From contig NZ_FOSE01000006.1 of assembly GCF_900114185.1 (NCBI RefSeq), positions 1 through 64,000 of the forward strand: DNA of 64,000 nucleotides, given 5' to 3'. Below are positions 39,203-46,751 of the stretch, one piece after another. Numbering within the stretch: the stretch's first letter is position 1; the number at the start of each line of letters is the position of its first letter. The position numbers and the translations under genes are program-made. The stretch is from Cellulomonas sp. KH9. GTDB lineage: Bacteria > Actinomycetota > Actinomycetes > Actinomycetales > Cellulomonadaceae. The notes below the pieces were generated by a model, which worked only from the letters and a program-made list of their open reading frames with translations, was not told the origin of the DNA and ran no database searches.

Positions 39203-39266
39203 CAGCGCCGGTGCGCCGGCGGACACGACCATGGAGGGCCGTCGTCCGCCGGGTGCACCGGCGCTG
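39203..39266 (-). terminator. Long hairpin between rpmE and prfA
   Basis: The segment 39203-39229 is almost perfectly complementary to 39241-39266 (outer arms CAGCGCCGGTGC and GCACCGGCGCTG, inner CCGGCGGAC and GTCCGCCGG). It starts 9 bases beyond the rpmE stop codon, so it probably ends the rpmE transcript before the release-factor operon. Confidence 0.7.
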
Positions 39267-39274
39267 CGGAGGAG

Positions 39275-39490
39275 CTAGTTGGCCGACTTCTTGCCGTAAC
39301 GGGCCTCGAACCGGGCCACGCGGCCACCGGTGTCGAGGATCTTCTGCTTGCCCGTGTAGAACGGGTGGCAGGCGCTGCAGACGTCGGCGTGGATCTTGCC
39401 GCTCGTCACCGTCGAGCGCGTGACGAACGAGCTGCCGCAGGTGCACGTGACCTCGGTGACCACGTACTCCGGGTGGATGCCAGACTTCAC
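39275..39490 (-). CDS. rpmE: 50S ribosomal protein L31, zinc-binding form
   Basis: A 71-residue ribosomal protein with four cysteines for zinc: Cys16 and Cys18 in C-T-C-G, and Cys38 and Cys41 in C-S-A-C. This is the C+ type, replaced under zinc limitation in organisms that also have a C- form. GTG 39490 has AAGGAG upstream. Confidence 0.97.
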   Translation of the reverse strand: MKSGIHPEYVVTEVTCTCGSSFVTRSTVTSGKIHADVCSACHPFYTGKQKILDTGGRVARFEARYGKKSAN

Positions 39491-39881
39491 GGGAGTTCTC
39501 CTTGGGGTTTGTCTCCGGGTCCGGACGCGCGTCCCGCGCCGGTGAACCGCAGACCGACGGACCATTGTGCCAGAACCGTGGGCGAGCGCGAAAACTTCCC
39601 GGACGCGGCACCCGGCAGCCGTCCGCGGTGCCGTCAGGAGGCCGCGCCGCGGGTGTTCCGCCCCTGGGCGGCGGCCTCCCGGTACCAGGTGACCAGCGCG
39701 TCCCCGGGACGGCCCGACCACCGCCGCAACGCCCCGACGCCCCGACGCCCCGACGCCCCGACGCCCCGACGCCCCGACGGGCAGCGTCCGGGGTCGCAGG
39801 TCGATCCAGCTGGCACGACGGGACGGGACGCGGACGGCTCCGCACCTCGGGGGTGCGGGGCCGTCCGGCGACGGTCGCCGG
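39491..39881. other. Intergenic region between rho and rpmE
   Basis: 391 bases with no gene I can support. It holds a perfect 8-bp tandem repeat (39731-39778), a small hairpin touching the rho stop codon (39865-39881), and the rpmE leader. A minus-strand open frame (39634-39885) encodes R/G/P-rich residues through the repeat and ends in [14 protein letters not shown]; it may be the remnant of a lost gene. Confidence 0.45.
39731..39778. repeat. Six perfect tandem copies of GCCCCGAC
   Basis: Six uninterrupted identical copies of the 8-base unit GCCCCGAC fill 39731-39778. Perfect copies of so short a unit are prone to slippage. On the minus strand it reads GTCGGGGC repeated. Confidence 0.9.
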
Positions 39882-41969
39882 TCACACGACCGTGCGGCTG
39901 ACGCCCTCCTCGAGGGTGGGGCCGTTGTGGCCCGGCGTCGTCTTCTGCACCTGCAGCAGGAACTCGACGTTCGACTTCGTCTCACGCAGCTTGCCGAGCA
40001 GCAGCTCGATCGCCTGCTGCTGGTCGAGCGCACCGAGCACGCGACGCAGCTTGTAGACGATCTTCAGCTCGTCGTTGCTCATGAGCACCTCCTCGCGGCG
40101 GGTGCCGGACGCGTTGACGTCCACCGCCGGGAAGATGCGCTTGTCCGCGAGCGAGCGCGACAGCCGCAGCTCCATGTTCCCGGTGCCCTTGAACTCCTCG
40201 AAGATGACCTCGTCCATCTTCGAGCCCGTCTCCACCAGCGCGGAGGCCAGGATGGTCAGGGAGCCACCGTTCTCGATGTTGCGTGCGGCACCGAAGAACC
40301 GCTTCGGCGGGTAGAGCGCCGAGGCGTCCACCCCACCGGACAGGATGCGACCCGACGCGGGCGCCGCGAGGTTGTACGCCCGCGACAGGCGGGTGAGCGA
40401 GTCGAGCAGCACGACGACGTCCTGACCCAGCTCGACGAGCCGCTTGGCCCGCTCGATGGCCAGCTCCGCGACGATCGTGTGGTCCGACGCGGGGCGGTCG
40501 AACGTCGAGGCGATGACCTCGCCCTTGACCGTCCGCTCCATGTCCGTGACCTCCTCGGGGCGCTCGTCGACGAGCACGACCATGAGGTGGACCTCGGGGT
40601 TGTTCGCGGAGATCGCGTTGGCGATCTGCTGCATGACGATCGTCTTGCCGGCCTTGGGCGGCGCGACGATGAGGCCGCGCTGGCCCTTGCCGATGGGCGC
40701 GACGATGTCGATGACGCGCGGCGTCAGGCGACCGGGCTCGGTCTCCAGACGCAGCCGCTCCTGCGGGTACAGCGGCGTCAGCTTGGTGAACTCGGGACGC
40801 TGGCGCGCCACCTCGGGGTCCATGCCGTTGACCGTGTCGAGCCGGACCAGCGCGTTGAACTTGTTGGGTCGGCCGCCCTGCGGCGCCTGCTCACCCTCAC
40901 GCGGCTGCCGGACCGCGCCGGTGATCGCGTCGCCGCGGCGCAGGCCGTGCTTCTTGACCTGGTTGAGCGACACGTACACGTCGTTCGGCCCGGGCAGGTA
41001 GCCGGTCGTCCGCACGAAGGCGTAGGAGTCCAGCACGTCGAGGATGCCCGCGACGGGCACCAGGACGTCGTCCTCGGTGACCTCGATCTCGTCGAGGCCG
41101 CCCAGGTCGCCCTGGGTGCCGCGGCCCGTGCGACCGCGCTTGCGGTCACGGTCGCGATCACGGAACCGGTCGCGCGACCGGCGGCGCCGGCCGCCGCGCT
41201 CCTCGTCGTCCTGCCGGTCGTCGCCGCCCTGACGGTCGGCCTGCTGACGGTCGGCCTGCTGACGGTCGGCCTGCTGACGGTCGGCCTGCTGGCGGTCGGC
41301 CGAGGCGCGCTCCGCCTGCTGGCGGTCCCCCGCCGACCGGTCGTCCCGCTGCCGGTCGCCGCGCTGACGGTCCGCCGCACGGTCGTCCTGCCGCTCGTCC
41401 CGCACGCGGTCGTCGGGGCGACGCTCGGCGCGCTGCCGCTCGACCGGGGCGTCGTCCGCGGGCTCGACCGCGACGGGCGCACCCGCCCCGCGTCCGGCCC
41501 GGCGGGACCGGCGCTCGCCGGCGCCCTCCGCGCGCGACCCGCGCTCCTCGCGCTGCTCCGGCGGGGTCAGGCGCGCGTCGAGCGCGGCCTCCAGCCCGGC
41601 GAGCGCGTCCCGGCCCCCGGTGCGCTGCCGGGCACGTGCCGGCCGCTCCACGGGCGCCAGGTCGACGGCCGGCACGTCCACGGGCACGGACGGCTCCGCG
41701 CGCTGCGGCGCGGGCTCCGACGTCACGGGGGCCTCCTGCGCGACGGCCTGCGCCCGGCGCGTCGTCGCACGGGGCTCCGCGGCCTGCGGGCGCTCACCGG
41801 AGCGCGCGGCGGAGATCGCCTGCACCAGGTCGCCCTTGCGCATCTTGCTCGTGCCCTTCACGCCGAGCTGTGCTGCCAGGGCCTGGAGCTCCGGCAGGCG
41901 CATCGCGGAGATGCTGCCGGAACCCGAGCCGCCCGCGGTGGCCGCGGCGGCGTCGATGGTGTCTGTCAC
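39882..41969 (-). CDS. rho: Transcription termination factor Rho with long Arg/Asp-rich insertion
   Basis: A 695-residue hexameric RNA helicase; E. coli Rho has 419 residues. The N-terminal Rho-N helical domain (about 20-55; [13 protein letters not shown]) is followed by a disordered, highly charged insertion (about 60-290), including four DRQQA units and Arg-rich stretches. The RNA-binding cold-shock domain follows ([11 protein letters not shown]), then the ATPase domain with P-P-K-A-G-K-T near 436-442. Such insertions are typical of actinobacterial Rho. GTG 41969 follows GGAAGG, which lies inside a 12-base palindrome. The leader to thrB is 347 bases. Confidence 0.96.
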   Translation of the reverse strand: MTDTIDAAAATAGGSGSGSISAMRLPELQALAAQLGVKGTSKMRKGDLVQAISAARSGERPQAAEPRATTRRAQAVAQEAPVTSEPAPQRAEPSVPVDVPAVDLAPVERPARARQRTGGRDALAGLEAALDARLTPPEQREERGSRAEGAGERRSRRAGRGAGAPVAVEPADDAPVERQRAERRPDDRVRDERQDDRAADRQRGDRQRDDRSAGDRQQAERASADRQQADRQQADRQQADRQQADRQGGDDRQDDEERGGRRRRSRDRFRDRDRDRKRGRTGRGTQGDLGGLDEIEVTEDDVLVPVAGILDVLDSYAFVRTTGYLPGPNDVYVSLNQVKKHGLRRGDAITGAVRQPREGEQAPQGGRPNKFNALVRLDTVNGMDPEVARQRPEFTKLTPLYPQERLRLETEPGRLTPRVIDIVAPIGKGQRGLIVAPPKAGKTIVMQQIANAISANNPEVHLMVVLVDERPEEVTDMERTVKGEVIASTFDRPASDHTIVAELAIERAKRLVELGQDVVVLLDSLTRLSRAYNLAAPASGRILSGGVDASALYPPKRFFGAARNIENGGSLTILASALVETGSKMDEVIFEEFKGTGNMELRLSRSLADKRIFPAVDVNASGTRREEVLMSNDELKIVYKLRRVLGALDQQQAIELLLGKLRETKSNVEFLLQVQKTTPGHNGPTLEEGVSRTVV
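41231..41300. repeat. 15-bp tandem repeat inside rho
   Basis: The unit GACGGTCGGCCTGCT is repeated four times exactly, plus a degenerate fifth copy, encoding DRQQA pentapeptides on the minus strand. A change in copy number would stay in frame. Confidence 0.9.
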
Positions 41970-42316
41970 GAAGGATCCTTCCCCCTCGTCGGGGCCCACC
42001 CGGTCCGCCCGGGAGGAGGCCTGCGCCCGGTCGTGCAAGACCAGGCGGAGCGGTGCCACGCGCGCTGCGTACGACGACGTCTGCTCGCGCGGGCTGGATG
42101 TTCCCCTCGTCGTCGACTCGATGGACCGTCCGGCGGGGTTCCAGGAGGTGGACGGGGAGTCGAGGACCGTGGGCGGTCCACGCCGAGTCACCGACAGGAT
42201 CCACAGGGGGCCGGAGGACGAGGTCCGGGGAACGGGAGAAAGCGTAGCACCGGGCACACCGCCCCCGGGCCGGGTCCGGCGGCGTTCACCCGCGCGCGTC
42301 CCCGCCGCCCCCGCCC
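41970..42316 (-). promoter_or_regulatory. Long rho leader and thrB-rho intergenic region
   Basis: 347 bases without a supported gene. The palindrome GAAGGATCCTTC (41970-41981) contains the rho ribosome binding site, so a local hairpin could mask it. On the minus strand TACGCT near 42244 is a possible -10. Open frames here are short and composed like translated GC-rich noise. Confidence 0.45.
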
Positions 42317-43270
42317 TCAGTCCAGCAGCGTGACGACCGACGCACCCCGCGTGTCGACCGGCAGCGGCAGCACGCGCCACCCCGCCATGACGCCACCGAA
42401 CGCGGCCGACACCGCAGCGTCGGCGTCGGTCGCGCCGTCCCCGACGCGCCGCGCGAGCGCCAGCACCGTCGGGCCGGCACCGGAGACGACAGCGGCGACG
42501 CCCTGCGCGCGCAGCGCGTCGACGAGCGCGAGGGACGCGGGCATCACCTGGCGCCGGTACTCCTGGTGCAGCCGGTCGCCCGTCGCCGGCAGCAGCAGGT
42601 CCGGCCGCTTGCCGAGCGCCTCGACCAGCAGCGCCGAGCGGCCGGCCTGCCAGGCGGCGTCCACGTGCGGCACCTGCGCCGGCAGCACCCCGCGCGCCGC
42701 ACGGGTCGAGAGGTGCCCGGGCGGGACGATCGCCACGGGCGCGACGTCGGGGTGGACGGCCAGGCGCGCCGCGTGCACCCGCGGGACCGACGCGTCGTCG
42801 GCGTCGTCGGCCCACGCGACCGTGAGCCCACCCAGCAGCGCGGGCGCCGCGTTGTCGGGGTGCCCCTCGAGGCCCGTGGCCAGCGCGAGCGCCACGTCGT
42901 CGTCGAGCGCGTCCGGGTCGGCGACGAGCCCGCGGGCCGCCAGCACGCCGGCCACGACCGCCGCGGCCGACGAACCGAGCCCGCGGCCGTGCGGCACCCG
43001 GTTGTGGCACACCAGGTGCAGGCCGGTCTGCGGCGCGCCGACGTGGTCGAGCGCGGCCCGCAGCGCCCGGACCACCAGGTGCGTCTCGTCGTCCGGGACC
43101 GTCCCGGCACCCTCGCCCTCGACCTCGACGCGCACGCCCGGGGTACCGAGGGCGCGCACCTCGAGCTCGTCGTGCAGGCCCAGGGCGAGCCCGAGCGCGT
43201 CGAAGCCCGGACCGAGGTTGGCGGAGGTGGCGGGGACCCGGACCCGCACGTGCGCCGCGCGCAGCCGCAC
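42317..43270 (-). CDS. thrB: Homoserine kinase
   Basis: A 317-residue GHMP-family kinase phosphorylating homoserine for threonine synthesis. The N-terminal P-A-T-S-A-N-L-G-P-G-F-D-A-L-G is a family signature, the ATP-binding loop is P-H-G-R-G-L-G-S-S-A-A (93-103), and the third motif G-A-G-P-T-V-L-A-L is present. GTG 43270 lies 5 bases after the thrC stop. Confidence 0.96.
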   Translation of the reverse strand: MRLRAAHVRVRVPATSANLGPGFDALGLALGLHDELEVRALGTPGVRVEVEGEGAGTVPDDETHLVVRALRAALDHVGAPQTGLHLVCHNRVPHGRGLGSSAAAVVAGVLAARGLVADPDALDDDVALALATGLEGHPDNAAPALLGGLTVAWADDADDASVPRVHAARLAVHPDVAPVAIVPPGHLSTRAARGVLPAQVPHVDAAWQAGRSALLVEALGKRPDLLLPATGDRLHQEYRRQVMPASLALVDALRAQGVAAVVSGAGPTVLALARRVGDGATDADAAVSAAFGGVMAGWRVLPLPVDTRGASVVTLLD

Positions 43271-43275
43271 GACGC

Positions 43276-44367
43276 TCAGCCCAGACCGAGCGCGTCGGCG
43301 ATGGACACGACGTCCGCCGACACGCGCACGGGCTGCACCTCGTCACCGTCCGCGGTGCGCAGCGCCCACTGCGGGTCCTTCAGACCGTGGCCGGTCACCG
43401 TGACGACCACGCGCGCACCGGCCGGGACCAGACCGCGCTCGGCGCGCGCGAGCAGCCCGGCGACGCCCGCGGCCGACGCGGGCTCGACGAACACCCCGAC
43501 CTCGGCCGACAGCACGCGGTGCGCGGCGAGGATCTGCTCATCCGTGACGGACTCGATGACACCGCCCGACACGTCGCGTGCCTCCTCGGCCTGCTGCCAC
43601 GACGCGGGGTTGCCGATGCGGATCGCGGTCGCGATCGTCTCGGGGGCGTCGACGGGGTGACCCAGCACGATCGGGGCGGCGCCCGCGGCCTGGAAGCCCC
43701 ACATCGCCGGGGTGCGGCCGGCGACGGCCGGGAGGGCCGCGCCCGCGTCGAGGCCCGCGTACTCGCGGTAGCCCCGCCAGTACGCCGTGATGTTGCCGGC
43801 GTTGCCGACCGGCAGGCAGTGGATGTCGGGGGCGTCGCCCAGCGCGTCGACGATCTCGAACGCGGCGGTCTTCTGGCCCTCGATGCGGTCGGGGTTCACC
43901 GAGTTGACGAGCTCGACCGGGTACGCCTCGGCGAGCTTGCGGGCGGCGATCAGGCAGGCGTCGAAGTTGCCGTCGACCTGCAGCAGCCGGGCGCCGTGCG
44001 CGATCGCCTGGCTGAGCTTGCCCATCGCGATCTTGCCGTCCGGCACGAGGACGGCGCAGACCATGCCCGCACGGGTCGCGTACGCCGCGGCGGACGCCGA
44101 GGTGTTGCCCGTGGACGCGCACACCACCGCCTGCGCGCCCCGCGCGGCCGCGGCGGAGATCGCCGTGGTCATGCCCCGGTCCTTGAAGGAGCCGGTCGGG
44201 TTCATGCCCTCGACCTTGACGTGCACGTCGGCGCCCGTGAGCCGCGACAGCGCGGGTGCGGGCACGAGCGGCGTGCCGCCCTCCCCCAGCGTGACGATGC
44301 GCTGCTGGACGTGCTCGGGCAGGCGGTCGGCGTACTCGGCGATGACGCCGCGCCACTGGTGGGCCAT
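43276..44367 (-). CDS. thrC: Threonine synthase
   Basis: A 363-residue PLP enzyme converting O-phosphohomoserine to threonine. The Schiff-base lysine is Lys62 in G-S-F-K-D-R-G, the phosphate-binding loop is G-N-A-G-N, and the short form without the N-terminal plant domain is normal in actinobacteria. ATG 44367 has GAGGAA upstream. It lies 35 bases after hom. Confidence 0.96.
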   Translation of the reverse strand: MAHQWRGVIAEYADRLPEHVQQRIVTLGEGGTPLVPAPALSRLTGADVHVKVEGMNPTGSFKDRGMTTAISAAAARGAQAVVCASTGNTSASAAAYATRAGMVCAVLVPDGKIAMGKLSQAIAHGARLLQVDGNFDACLIAARKLAEAYPVELVNSVNPDRIEGQKTAAFEIVDALGDAPDIHCLPVGNAGNITAYWRGYREYAGLDAGAALPAVAGRTPAMWGFQAAGAAPIVLGHPVDAPETIATAIRIGNPASWQQAEEARDVSGGVIESVTDEQILAAHRVLSAEVGVFVEPASAAGVAGLLARAERGLVPAGARVVVTVTGHGLKDPQWALRTADGDEVQPVRVSADVVSIADALGLG

Positions 44368-44402
44368 GGGATGCGATTCCTCGGGTGGGTGGGGTGGGGT
44401 GT

Positions 44403-45719
44403 TCAGAGCACCGGCAGCACGGACACGACGGCGCGCACGACGTCCAGCGCGGCGACCGCGTCGACGGTCGAGCGCAGCGCACGCTCCGGTGCGGTGTGGG
44501 TCGTGATGACGAGCGTGGCCGCCGCGTCGCCGGCCGTGGCCTGCAGCGTCTGGCGCACCGACTCGATGGAGACGTCCTGCGCCGCGAGCTCGGCCGCGAC
44601 CCGGGCGAGCACGCCCGGGCGGTCGTCGACCTCGAGGCGGACCTGGTACCGCGAGCGGGCCTCGCCGCCGTCGAGCACGGGCAGGTCCGCGTGCGAGGAC
44701 TCGACGGGCCCCTTGCCGCCCAGCACGCGGTGCCGCGCCACGGAGACGAGGTCGCCGAGGACGGCCGAGGCCGTGGGCGCACCGCCCGCACCGCGGCCGT
44801 AGAACATGAGCTCGCCCGCGGCCTCGGCCTCCACGAAGACGGCGTTGAACGCCTGCCGGACCCCGGCGAGCGGGTGACCCTCGGGCACGAGCGTGGGACG
44901 CACGCGGACCAGCACCCCGTCGCGACCCTCCGCGGTGCGGGCGCGCTCGGCCACGGCCAGCAGCTTGAGGACGTGCCCCGTGCGCCCGGCCCAGGCGACG
45001 TCGTCGGCCGTGAGGGACGTGATGCCCGAGCGGTCGACGTCGTCCAGCGCGACCCGCGTGTGGAACGCGAGCGACGCCAGGATCGCGGCCTTGGCGGCGG
45101 CGTCGTAGCCCTCGACGTCGGCTGTCGGGTCGGCCTCCGCGTAGCCCAGGGCCTGCGCCTCGGCGACCGCCTCGTCCAGGCCCTGCCCGGTGGTGGTCAT
45201 CGAGTCGAGCACGTAGTTGGTGGTGCCGTTGACGATGCCGAGGAGCCGCTGCACGGTGTCGCCCGCGAGCGACTCGCGCACCGGCCGGACGATCGGGATG
45301 GCACCGGCGACGGCGGCCTCGAAGTACAGGTCGACGCCCGCGGTGTCGGCGGCGTCGTACAGCGCGGGCCCCTCCTGCGCGAGCAGGGCCTTGTTGGCGG
45401 TGACCACCGACGCGCCGTGCTCGACGGCCCGCAGCACGAGGGTGCGCGCGGGCTCGATGCCGCCCATGAGCTCGACGACCACGTCGGCCTCGGCGACCAG
45501 GGACTCGGCGTCGGTCGTCAGCAGCGCCCGGTCGACGACGGCGTCGCGCTCGACGTCGAGCGAGCGGACCGCGACGCCGACCAGCTCCAGCCGGGCACCG
45601 ACGCGGGCGGCGAGCTCGTCGGCCTCCGTCACCAGGCGGCGGACCACCTCCGTCCCGACGACGCCGCAGCCGAGGACGGCGACGCGCAGGGGCGGGTGGG
45701 TGCCGGGGGTGAGGGCCAC
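44403..45719 (-). CDS. hom: Homoserine dehydrogenase
   Basis: A 438-residue monofunctional enzyme reducing aspartate semialdehyde to homoserine. The NAD(P) loop is G-C-G-V-V-G (17-22), the catalytic region has G-I-V-N-G-T-T-N-Y and [14 protein letters not shown], and a C-terminal ACT domain (about 355-435) should give threonine feedback control. GTG 45719 has GGAAGG upstream. It heads the thr operon. In most actinobacteria hom directly follows lysA; here the heme cassette lies between them. Confidence 0.96.
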   Translation of the reverse strand: MALTPGTHPPLRVAVLGCGVVGTEVVRRLVTEADELAARVGARLELVGVAVRSLDVERDAVVDRALLTTDAESLVAEADVVVELMGGIEPARTLVLRAVEHGASVVTANKALLAQEGPALYDAADTAGVDLYFEAAVAGAIPIVRPVRESLAGDTVQRLLGIVNGTTNYVLDSMTTTGQGLDEAVAEAQALGYAEADPTADVEGYDAAAKAAILASLAFHTRVALDDVDRSGITSLTADDVAWAGRTGHVLKLLAVAERARTAEGRDGVLVRVRPTLVPEGHPLAGVRQAFNAVFVEAEAAGELMFYGRGAGGAPTASAVLGDLVSVARHRVLGGKGPVESSHADLPVLDGGEARSRYQVRLEVDDRPGVLARVAAELAAQDVSIESVRQTLQATAGDAAATLVITTHTAPERALRSTVDAVAALDVVRAVVSVLPVL

Positions 45720-45778
45720 GCAGGTGCCTTCCGAGCGGGGCGGCCGACGGCCGCCGGAGGTCGTGGGGGTCGTGCGTC

Positions 45779-45814
45779 CGACCGGCCTTTCGGGGCCGGT
45801 CGAGGCCCAGGATA
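45779..45814 (-). promoter_or_regulatory. hom promoter element and 5'-end hairpin
   Basis: On the minus strand TATCCT (45814-45809) is a good -10 element. About 7 bases later begins a strong hairpin, CGACCGGCC (45779-45787) with GGCCGGTCG (45795-45803), so the hom mRNA would start with a stem-loop. No leader peptide rich in Thr or Ile codons was seen, so this is not a classical attenuator. Confidence 0.45.
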
Positions 45815-45891
45815 GGGCGCACGCGACGGACGCCGTCCCGGAGGTCCGCGCTCCGGGCGTCGCGGACACGCCACGGACCTGGACGGCGATC

Positions 45892-45921
45892 TTGTTAGGT
45901 GAGGCTCACCTCGGCTACGGT
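45892..45921 (+). promoter_or_regulatory. Iron-regulated promoter of hmuO with IdeR/DtxR box
   Basis: TTGTTA (45892-45897) and TACGGT (45916-45921), 18 bases apart, form a promoter. TTAGGTGAGGCTCACCTCG (45895-45913) overlaps the -35 element and fills the spacer; it resembles the DtxR/IdeR operator TTAGGTTAGCCTAACCTAA in both half-sites. Iron-loaded repressor bound there would block RNA polymerase. Confidence 0.75.
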
Positions 45922-45979
45922 GCGTCCTGACAGAGTGTCAGCAAGTCCGGGCACCACGCCGCGTACCAGGAGCCGATCC

Positions 45980-46636
45980 ATGACCGCCACCACCCCCGAG
46001 GTCGTCGACACGCTGTCGGCCGCCCTGCGCGCCGGCACCCGGCAGGACCACGAGGACGCCGAGCGGTCCGCGTTCGTCGAGCACCTCATGGGCGGCACGC
46101 TCCCGCTGGCCGGGTACGTCGACCTCGCCGCCCAGCAGCACGCCGTGTACCGGGCGCTGGAGGCGGCCGGCGACCGGCTGGTCGCGGCCGGCACGCACGG
46201 GGACCTCGTCTTCCCCGAGCTGGTCCGCGTGCCCGCCATCGAGGCCGACCTCGCGCACCTGCTCGGCGACGGGTGGCGCGCCCAGGTGCGGGTGCTGCCC
46301 GCCACCGCCGACTACGTCGCGCGTCTCGAGGCCGTCGGCGACGACCTGCCCCGTTACGCCGCGCACGCGTACACGCGCTACCTCGGGGACCTGTCCGGCG
46401 GCCAGATCCTCAAGCGCATGATCGAGCGCCACCACGGCCTGAGCGGCGCGGGCGTGTCGTTCTACGACTTCCCCCAGATCCACAAGCTCAAGCCGTTCAA
46501 GGACGTGTACCGCGACCGGCTCGACGCCCTGCCCCTGACGCCCGCGCAGCGCGACGAGGTCGTCGAGGAGGCCCGCATCGCCTTCCGGCTCAACCGGGCG
46601 GTGTTCGCCGACCTCGCGGCCGTGCACCTCGGCTGA
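45980..46636 (+). CDS. hmuO: Heme oxygenase
   Basis: A 218-residue enzyme that opens heme to biliverdin, CO and ferrous iron. The proximal heme ligand is His24 in G-T-R-Q-D-H-E-D-A-E. The distal helix Y-L-G-D-L-S-G-G-Q has the flexible glycines of canonical heme oxygenases, and S-F-Y-D-F-P follows. This is the HmuO/HO-1 type, not the IsdG fold. ATG 45980 has AGGAG upstream; a longer in-frame start at 45899 lies inside the iron box and is rejected. It is convergent with the surface-protein end of the hmu operon, with terminators between. Confidence 0.95.
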   Translation: MTATTPEVVDTLSAALRAGTRQDHEDAERSAFVEHLMGGTLPLAGYVDLAAQQHAVYRALEAAGDRLVAAGTHGDLVFPELVRVPAIEADLAHLLGDGWRAQVRVLPATADYVARLEAVGDDLPRYAAHAYTRYLGDLSGGQILKRMIERHHGLSGAGVSFYDFPQIHKLKPFKDVYRDRLDALPLTPAQRDEVVEEARIAFRLNRAVFADLAAVHLG

Positions 46637-46653
46637 GCCCGGCGCCCCGCAGG

Positions 46654-46680
46654 GCCCCGGCGCGCTCGACGCGCCGGGGT
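46654..46680 (+). terminator. Terminator after hmuO
   Basis: CCCCGGCGCG (46655-46664) and CGCGCCGGGG (46670-46679) form a perfect 10-bp stem with a 5-base loop, extended by a G-T pair, 18 bases beyond the hmuO stop. Confidence 0.7.
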
Positions 46681-46707
46681 CCTCGCGTCCGCGGGCGGAC
46701 GACGGAC

Positions 46708-46735
46708 GGGGGCGGCGCCGAGCGGCGCCACCCCC
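46708..46735 (-). terminator. Terminator of the hmu operon
   Basis: GGGGGCGGCGCC (46708-46719) pairs with GGCGCCACCCCC (46724-46735) at 11 of 12 positions with a 4-base loop, 16 bases beyond the stop of the surface-protein gene. Confidence 0.65.
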
Positions 46736-46751
46736 GTCAGTCGTCCTGACC

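Noticed and set aside
39634..39885. Small protein gene between rho and rpmE
   Set aside because: The start lies inside the rho stop region, the middle is the 8-bp repeat translated as Arg/Gly-rich residues, and there is no ribosome binding site. Kept only as a possible remnant.
41794..42204. Leader open frame of 136 codons overlapping the rho start on the minus strand
   Set aside because: No ribosome binding site, no protein-like composition, and it runs into rho out of frame.
45899..45979. Longer start for heme oxygenase at 45899
   Set aside because: It would begin inside the iron box and before the -10 element, so it could not be on the transcript. ATG 45980 has AGGAG.
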